In this document: piece after piece, positions 8,113-17,600 of the stretch
How the letters are laid out: every line of letters begins with the position of its first letter
Position numbering within the stretch: the first letter of the stretch is position 1
Origin: BD1-7 clade bacterium
GTDB lineage: Bacteria > Pseudomonadota > Gammaproteobacteria > Pseudomonadales > DT-91
NCBI GenBank assembly: GCA_902705835.1
Contig: CACSIN010000016.1
Coordinates: 1-35,366, forward strand
DNA length: 35,366 nt
Direction of reading: 5' to 3'
Translations under genes and position numbers: made by a program
The notes under the pieces: generated by a model
What the model was told of the DNA's origin: nothing
Database searches by the model: none
Seen by the model: the letters and a program-made list of their open reading frames with translations, nothing else

Positions 8113-8678
8113 GTGTCTTCACTCCGGCCATTTGTGCCAAAGGCATAACAACTCGTCATTTTTGAAATGCGGATTCAACTAACAAGTGATGCAAGTGATC
8201 TGCATCCGCGAAGAAAACCGCCTATCAGTTTTTACCACGTTGAACGGCGTGTTCCGGTATACCTGGCAGATTCAGGCGTGGTCATCGAGCCGTTACTGAA
8301 AAAACTAACACTATCACTTTATTTATTGGACGACAGTTTAGCTGTCCGCCTGCCGATTCACTACGAGTGAAACCATTCTGTAACTGGAGCATTAACATGC
8401 CTATTCTGATTTTTTGTAAAAATACCAGAAAAATATTCATGTTTTGTCTCCGTCCGACAAACGCGAGACATAGTTGCGTGTGTTTGAACTTTTTAAATTG
8501 ATTTACCTCATTACCTATAGAGACGGAAACACGCTATCCCATTTGAAGTACTCGAAGGTTAAATAAGACTGATAAAATTATTTTCACCTTTAGTAAATTC
8601 GTTTTTCAAATTGGGATTTTTGATCAACTGTCTTCTCACCCCTGATGTGACAACCTCATAAACGATGACGAGGCCTAT
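8113..8678. other. Long AT-rich leader region upstream of the giant toxin gene
   Basis: This 566-bp stretch separates the MITE-like element from the toxin start. The left part has a 67-codon open frame (8167-8370) without a ribosome site or recognisable product. The right part, about 8390-8660, is clearly AT-rich and probably holds the toxin promoter and leader. I could not pick out a -35/-10 pair with good spacing. GACGAGG precedes the toxin ATG (8679) at a normal distance. Confidence 0.5.
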
Positions 8679-11600
8679 ATGCACGTTCAAAAAACTGCGA
8701 ATCAATCCCAATTTTACGACGAATTATCACAAAACTATCACGTTAAGACAACAGACCATGCCTGGGTGATCCAGAATCCGAATAATGAGCGAACGCAAAG
8801 GCGCGCTGTCGTATTTGCGCATGGAGGTTATGAACAAGTACCTGAGACATTTATAAATTCTGCCCCAGTAACGCATACTTTTTTAACTCCTGCCAATACA
8901 CGTTTATTGTCTAGCCTGTCGCATTTCATCCACTCTGATGCAGAAATAGAGCGTTTTGACCGCATAGGATTCAAAGAGTCTATCACCAACTATCAACTAA
9001 CGGCTGTTGACCCTGTTGATCTGCTCGATGACATTCGCGACGCTCATGCTTTGTCTTTTGACCTCGTACTGCTGAAACCCGATACCAAATTAACGGTGAG
9101 CGAACTCAGTGATGTGCTGGTGCATGCGTTTCCATATACTCAACTTGAGTGGCATATCTGCCGTCACGACACAACACAAAGTGACGTTGTGCAATGGCAC
9201 GTTCCTGCTATGAGACAAGCACTTTTCCAGGGGATTGAGGGGTTGTGTTTCTTTGATGGCGGCGGCGTGAGCAAACAGTCGTATGCTGATTATGTATCTT
9301 CGTATCTTGGTGATTTGGTTGATGCGGTTACTGTTTTTCGTGATCCGACACTCAACGAAGTCAACGTTGGTTGGTTGAACAAAGTCAGTGATTTGCAGAA
9401 TAAATTCGATGGTCAGGCGCTGCGCTTTGCTGCTGAAATCGATATCGCCCGTAACACTGGGTATTTTGATGACACTCTTTCTACACGTCTCGATAATTTT
9501 AGGCAGTCGATCGAAGATGTTGTTGATCACTCTATTAACTTGCCCACCGCTCAAACTGCACCACCAACATCGATTCCCGGTCATACAGAGCTGGTTAATG
9601 CCGGCGCTTTGGAAGATTCGATTACTGCTGCGCTGGATTACTATCGCGATTATGTGAGCGGTGATGAGACACAGGTAGAACGTTTTCAGTCTGAGTTTGG
9701 GCTTGTTTCTGAAGATCTTGATCACTTGCGGCAAATCGCCTCGGATCTATCAGCAGGCGATGTAACAACCACGCAGGTAGCCCACGATGTATTTTCTCAG
9801 TTGGCAAAATTTGATCGCTACGTCGCGGACCTAGGAGTTACCTCACCCGGTAGCGAAGCGGTTCAATTGCCTTGGGTTGGTGAGCTAACACCAGCAATGC
9901 AATTGGCGCGGCTTCAGGATCCTGATTTTGAACCACTGGCGATTGGGGGTATTAGCCGCATTGTTTCAAAGTATGCCAATGACTCTGCGTACAACGGTAT
10001 TGTTGATTCCAATATACCCGGCGTGAAAATTGGTTTGACTTACGCTGGTGGGCCGGAGCGCACTGTAACGGATCCGGCAGTTGCAGGCGATATCAATAAG
10101 GCACTTGCGATTCTTGCCGACGGGTTAGATTCCAGTAAACCTGATCATGTACTGTTTGCTAGGGAGATATTCGCAGCGGCAAAAGTCGCAGAACTTGATG
10201 GCTCCGTTCTGAAAGACGTTTATGGTGCTGATGGCGGTGGCTTCATACTTGGCGTCGGTAACCCACAACAACTAAGCCAAGATACCGAAGGGTTTACATC
10301 CGTAATGATCCTGGGTGAAACCGACGCTGATATGCGTGTTTTGTCTGAGGTTATATTAGATCGCGTCGCAACTCCTGATAAACAGTTAAGTGCGGCTTAT
10401 CATGAGCTGTGGCATGTAACATCACAAAATAAGTTTCTAACCAGTGCTGATGGCACGCACACAATCACGCTAAGTGACGGTAAAACCTTTACATGGAGTA
10501 ACGGTGGCATTGAAGAACGCTTAGCATCCGGCTCACGTTTTGTGGGCGAATTGTCGTTTATCGACAACCCGCTCAATGCACCAGCAGGCTGGATTTCTGA
10601 AACCACCATCAATGAAGCGCGTGGTAATCCGGGGCCGATTTTTTATCCCTTTGATGCCAACGATACAGATTCGCCAGCGACCCGATCTCTGCATATTCCC
10701 GAGTATGTTATCAGTGATCGCTTGAAGCAGATTAAGCTGCCCGATAGCGCAGTGTATTTTGACAACATCTATCAAACCTACACGTATCTGAACCAGATAC
10801 AGAGTGAATATCAACGTTTGCGTTTTTTGGATCAGGCCCTTCAAGATCCGAAAATCAACAACGGGATCAGTGCCTCGAATCGAGAATTGATTCAGGCAGA
10901 GCTCACGAATCGCTATCAAATTCTTGAAAAGGATCTACCTAAGGTTGCAACCGCAGTGGCGCTATTGCGTTACGACCGAATAACCCATGACGCACCGCCA
11001 CATGGCACCTTCTCGAACGGAGACGGCGATCGCTCCGCACGCTTAGTATTAGCCGATATTTTAGTGGCAGCAGGTGCTGCAAGTCAGCAATTGCCTGATG
11101 GTCTTTTGAATAGCCAATTCAACATGGTCGAATTTACGAAAGAGGTTAAAGCACAGGTTCAAGCGATCTACGGTGACTTTTTCTTTGATCATTTTGATTA
11201 TGGACCAGACAAGTTAAAGGGTTCTCTCGATCGGGTAACGGACTTGTCCAAGTACTTTTCTCAATTTCCAAATGATCTGACGGGATTAGATCGCCCGGCG
11301 GGTATCATCGGCGGCACGCCAGAAACAGCGGCTGTTCTTGCGCTTCGCGCCTTCGCTGAAAAGTTGGGTGTTGCAGACAAAGTCTTTAATACCGATACCG
11401 GTTCTCGCAACGATTTCTCACGTGTGATTCAAGCGGCACAGGATGGCGATGGCAAGAACGATGCGCTCAATGCCGGTTTGGTAGACGCTATACCCGACGC
11501 CGAAAAAGTGTTTAAGGATGCTAACCTCAGCCCCAAACCACTCTTGGAAGCTCTCGGTGAGAACATTGCGGATGTCAGTGGCGTGCATCGTACGCCTGAT

Positions 11601-14600
11601 CAATTTTATTTCGTTAAATCCGACGGTGGCCAATTGGAGCTTGCCCCGTTTGACCCTGGCTCAGACGTCAAAGGTTATGATCGCGTCACACTCGACAACG
11701 GCGATGCACTGTATCTACCGACCGAAGAAGGCAATACGCCATTCAGATTCACAGAAAAATTTGTCGAGCGCTTAACCTGGCTGCGTAGCGACGGTCTTGA
11801 AGCCGATGTTAATACGGTCTCTGAATCGATTCAGTTCTATCGGTCATTAACGGCTGCTGAAGGCCGACCAGAAGCGTTAGGCGGCATGTTGTCACTCAAA
11901 CTGCTTGAGTTTGGGCTGAAATCAGACAATGAAATCACATCAAACCCTAAGGTAAGAGAGGCATTTGCAACCTTGGTTGCTGATACCTCAGAGTATGTGA
12001 TCTCAGTGCGCAACGGTGATGCAGGCAAACTTGGCTTGAACGTCTCTAGCATGCTGGAAATCCTTAAAACGACCTTTGGCGAAAAACCCGAACTTTTCAT
12101 CAATAAGGTGTTAGACACAGTACCGGAAACCACCGCGCTCGTTTTCCGTGCTTTTCCTGAGTTCAGCGCGCCGCTGGCCATTCAACAACAAAAAACCATC
12201 GTTTCTCGTTACTTGAATCTTGAGACTCTGGCCATCAATGAGTTGGTTCGTCTAACGGGCGATACCAGTCTTAGTGGCAAGCCTGGTACCGAGGTTCTTG
12301 AAATTGTTAGTCGAATCGAAGACGGAGGGCCTACCGATAACTTGATACGGCAGCAGGTTAAGAAAAACCAGGAACTGCTACGCGCAAGTATCTCGGCGCT
12401 TCGCGAACAACAAAAAGCATTGGTGGATACGGCGAATGCATTGAATGTCGATCTTCCTGATACCAATGTTGTTGAGCAACTGCCGCAGTTAATCAGTGAC
12501 TTGGCCGTTGAGCTTGATACTGACAGTGTTAGCAAATTTGACGCAGTGCGAGCGCAGGAAGTCGGTAATTTACTAGCGAACTTTAGTAGTCGCGAACGCT
12601 ATGTGGACACCCTGAATAACCAACTTCTCAAGCTGGTTACTCCAGAAGCACTCTATAGCCTGCTAAAAGAACAAGGTTCTACAGCCAAACAGCTACTGGC
12701 TGATGGCGGCTATAAAGACTTTTACATCGACAAACTGCTTGAGCGCTATTTGACCTCGTTGTCTCCTCAGGAAGGCCACGAAGGGTTGGATTCAGCCATC
12801 AAACACATCGTTGGCGCGGGCATGCTCGTCGAGCTTGATTATGCGGGATCGGTCGATCAACAACGCCAGTTGATCGGCGATACCATTCAACAAGCTGCGG
12901 ATGTTCTGGAAAAGTACAAAGGCACTTTTAATTCGGAGGCCGACTACGATCACTTTGCTACACAATGGGTCACATCCGTGTTGGATGCGTATGAATCACT
13001 TCACCAGGCCGACAGTAGTTTTGAGAGCGCACGTGGTTTCCTGGATTCTGGCGATTCAGACCACTATCGCCAGCTGCTGGGTGATACACACCCTGGCGAT
13101 TCATTCGATAACTTCATCGACGCCATCGACAAACCCTTCGGCGGCGGCGGCGGTGGCTTTGATGACTTTGTTGACATCGCAGACCCTGCTGGCTTCACAC
13201 CTCGTGATGATCGAGGTTACCGGGTTCCTGAAAGCAATATGATGGCAAGGTTGCGCTCCGAAAAGCTGGCGCGCCGCTTAGGTAGTAGTTTTGTCGACAG
13301 TGTGGAAGAGATTCGAACCGCCAATAGTTTGTCTGGCGACTGGGTACCGTTGCTGTCTTCAGCGCAAGAACTAGACGGTGGCAACTACCAAGTTAACTTT
13401 GTAAACACGGCGGATGATACTGCGGAGCCTGTGACCATTCACACAGATAGCGCTGATATTTTCCGCGTTCGTCAGTTTGTTGATGAGAACGATGCAACGG
13501 CATTAAAGGCCTACAAACCCGATGCTTCCGGCGCTCTAAAACTGCGCGAAGACGTCCCCGATGTCGAAGGTGTTAACGGCCTTAACGCTGCGTTCGCGAT
13601 TCATGCATTGGTTGGCTTTTTGGAGCGTGGAAAATTGGCTGAAGAGACGGATAGCTCTCAGCTGGCCACGGTACTGCGTGCTCATCAGTATTTGAATCTG
13701 GCACAAACAGCCTATGGCTTGGCACTTGATGGCCTTGAAGTGATCAAGTTGGTTAAAGAAGGCATCAACATCAGTCGCACCGTCGTTAAAGAAGCGAGCG
13801 CGGCCAGCAAAACGGTGTCGGCTGCTGCTTCTATTGGCTTCGGTGGGGTTGATATCCTCGCAGGGCTGGCGAGCACAGGTCTAGACATTTATGAGCTGAC
13901 CCAAGCACAGTCAGCATCTGAAAAAGCCGTTATCGGCACGCAATTGGCATTTGATGTTGCTGGCGTTGGCCTGGGGGGAGTATCACTCGGGCTGGGTATT
14001 ACCACTATCGCTGCCACCGCAGTAGAGGCCACAGCTGTGGCTGCAGGTGCCGCCGCTGCAGGTACGATTGTTGGTGGAGCCGGTGTTATTTTTGCGGGCT
14101 TGGGTATCGGCATCACTGCACTGGTGCAGGTCTTCACACAGGTATCTGATGATGCTAAACGTGTGGGCAAGTTCTTCAGTGAAATCGATAAAACCTATAA
14201 AAATGGCGGCTTCCTTTATGACGGTTCCAAAGACATTGTTAAGCCCGTTGGTCAGGGCATTGTCGATAAAGTAGATTTCACCAACGGTAAAGTTTCCTTC
14301 GGCACCCACCGCATTTATCGTACACACCACGGCAAAACCGGTAGTGGCGCACAAAACTACTTCTTCTGGCCAGGCGATTTTCCAACGTTAGTACGCGATG
14401 AGAAACAGGCTCTGAACGTACGGGAAAAAATCGGCTATGGGTCATCGGCAAATCTGTCATCGAAAGAGCGTAACGCCAAGATCTTTATCGCGCCGATTAC
14501 ACCGCATACGTCGACGATTTCTTACAGTTGGAACACCTTGCCAGGCTCAACCACTCGTCACGATGAAGGCTTTGACGTTATTCGCCGTATCGAACGCGAT

Positions 14601-17600
14601 AAGAAGTTCGACTATGACTTCTATGTCACACCCAGTGAATACACTATCGATGATATCGATTTCAAATATCAACGCAGCGGTGTGCAGATTAACCTAGACG
14701 ATCGTGATCGAGTGATTGTGATCCCGGATATTCCGAAAGAATATCGCGGTAAAATCTACCACAATGTCTATGGTCATGGCGGCAATTACACGCTCTCACT
14801 GAATGATAATGCAGAGCTTTACATTCACTCACCGAACAAAAGCAACTGGATCATTGAAACCTCAAATGTGGAGTCAAAAAGCCTGCGCATTAACGACAAC
14901 ACGGTATGGGTGGGTAATGCCAAAGCGCAATTCGGTGATCTAGATAAGGCAAACGTACTGCTGAACAGCACCGATGGCGATATTTCCTCGATCGACTTCA
15001 AAACGCACAAAGCCATGGCTATCTTCGTTAACGGCGAAACGATCAATAAAGACGGCCACAACAGTGGCAAAGCTCGCGGTGATTTAGCCAGCCATTTAAA
15101 ATCCTTGAAAGACCAAGGGCGTTTGGATGTCGTCACAACGGTCAATCGCTATCATGCAGACGGTAAAGTTTACGATCACGTTTACTACGATCGTGACGGC
15201 ACTCGTATGCTCTACTCGCAAGAGCACCCAAATGCCGATCTGGTCGGGTTCCTGCAATCAAGCACTGATAGCAGCAAATCGAAAGTGGTCTTCTATGATG
15301 CTCAATCACACCGCTTAGATATTGTAGACGCCAATAATCACCACACGATCAACCATGCCATTCTTCCCGGCTTTAAAGATAAGGTAACTGTGTTAGGGGC
15401 TGTAGAAGAACATGGCAAAATCTTAACCCGTGTTCGGCAAACGCTGGCCAATGGTCGTGATGTGGATTATCTATTCCATGAAGACAACGGCACTCTGGTG
15501 CTAGACAGCGTGATCGGTGATAACACATTGTTTGCACAATTGCGCGACAGCGGACATGTTGATGGAAAAGCACTGATCAGCCGCTTTTCAACCGATGTGA
15601 AGTTGGCGCCTCAGGTACGTATCGTGCCAACCGAAGGCGACAGCAACCACGTTCACGACCGAACCGTTCACCATATTGATGGCAAGATCTACCTGCAAGC
15701 AGGCAGTCACGCGGTTGAGATTTCGCATGACGATGGTTTGAAGCTTGTGCTGGGTGGCAAGACCCTAGTTCAACGAGACAAATGGGATGAAGGCCATAAA
15801 ACACAAGTAACATTCACTGCAGATAAAACCGGTTATTACGATCTCAATGCATTGTACTTTGAAAGCACGGGCTCAGCGTATCTGGGAGTCAAAATCGATG
15901 GGCAATCATTGGACAAAAACCACTTCGGCGGCCCAGATAACCAGTTCCTGCACGGCAAAGCTTGGTTCTCGCCATCAGGCATCTACTCACTGGGAACGGC
16001 CGATAGCATAACGAAAAAACAGCAGCCTGATATCTATTACACCATTGAAGCATTGGATTTTGTCGAGCGTGGCGGCTCACTGCAGGATTTTTGGCATGGC
16101 CATGCAACGCAGGTGAACAGCCCACTTTATGTATTACCCGGATCAGGTGACGTTCTACGCCCAGTCGTTCCAGGAGGCGATGACAAACTGGTACTGGTTT
16201 CATCAGGAACGAACGCCGGGGCAACGATTACCGCGAAAGGCACAGTGTCTGTTGACGAAACCTCAGCTGTATCGCCAGCGGCGGGTTATCTCTATTACGA
16301 CCCTACCAACAAAAAGCTCTATAGCCAGCGTTCTGCAGGCTCCCCGACGGAAGCCGTCGATCTACCGGATATCGGCATTGACGAAACGGGCGCCACGGTT
16401 AAAACACTAGCGGCTGTCGCTCAAGGTTTGTTGGTCAGTGACGATAAAGGCGCTAGCTGGTTAGTTAGTGGCAGCGGTGATGCAACATTGATCGCCGTGT
16501 CGGATGGCTGGGTAGCGGCACATGATGACTGGGAATCTGTCTTGAAGACTCACTTCGGTGATAACAAGACATTGGCGCTGCGTGCGTCACTGGGATTAAC
16601 GACGGCGCCTCCAGTACTGATCAATGGTGTTAGTAATGCGTCAGTGCATCCGCAGGAGTTTTCGCTGCGCGGTGAAGTGCATTACAACAGCAAAAACGAG
16701 AATGTAACATCCCTCGAGCAAGCGGCTGCAATACTGGCAGGTGGTGAGTCAACCAGCTATGTCATCGACAGCGTGGATTTCAGAGAAGCCGGCGGTAACC
16801 ATTCCTTAAGTGATTTTCTACAAAGTCATGCCGAATTAAGCCAGAAAGATGCGGGCAGCCATGTGCATGATCATGCGGTTCATAACATCACCGGGCGGAT
16901 ATATCTTCGCGCAGGTGAGCACAGCTTCGACGTGCTGCATGATGATGGCGTGCGTTTAACCGTTGGTGGTGAAACTATTTTCACTGACGATAATTGGAAG
17001 TCTTCCGCCAATCAGGCGAGCTTTACTGCAGAGTCCGATGGTTTTTACGATATCAATGTTTTGTACTTTGATGGGCAGGGCCCCTCAAATCTGAAGATCG
17101 ATATCGACGGTAAAGTGCTGTCCAAAGCTAATTTTGACGGAAGCAATGCACCGGGCCATTCGTTGAAGACATGGTATGACCCACTGAGCACAAATGTTCT
17201 TGTCGCGAATGTTTCTGGCAGCGACAACACACGCTTAGTTCGTATCGACGGCGATCGTAAATCTGCCTGGTTGTACGACGACAAAAGCCAGCAACTCTAT
17301 CGTCAATCGTTATTGACAAAAGAGAGCTTCGAAAGTCTAACGGGGACCGTGGTTGGTGTCGCAGAGGCAACATCGGAAGCCGACATATTGACGCTATCGG
17401 CCGTCGAATCGAATGCCAACTATGTAGTACACGGCTTCAAGGCGGGTGAAGATCGTCTCGATCTCAGTGGGCTTGATATCGTCTCGAGAGAAGACTTAAC
17501 GATAAAATCGGGTACGTCTGTCTTGCGCAGTGATGCTAACGGCAAACCATTGAAGTATGCGCGTATTACGCTTGCAGATGGCGCACACCTGACGATATAC

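Noticed and set aside
8167..8370. 67-codon + strand frame upstream of the toxin
   Set aside because: No ribosome site and no family resemblance; I considered a small immunity or chaperone protein for the toxin but nothing supports it.
9090..9734. 214-codon open frame on the - strand inside the toxin gene
   Set aside because: It runs opposite the toxin frame, has no ribosome site, and its composition is explained by codon bias of the coding strand. Many similar antisense frames lie across the toxin gene and are likewise dismissed.
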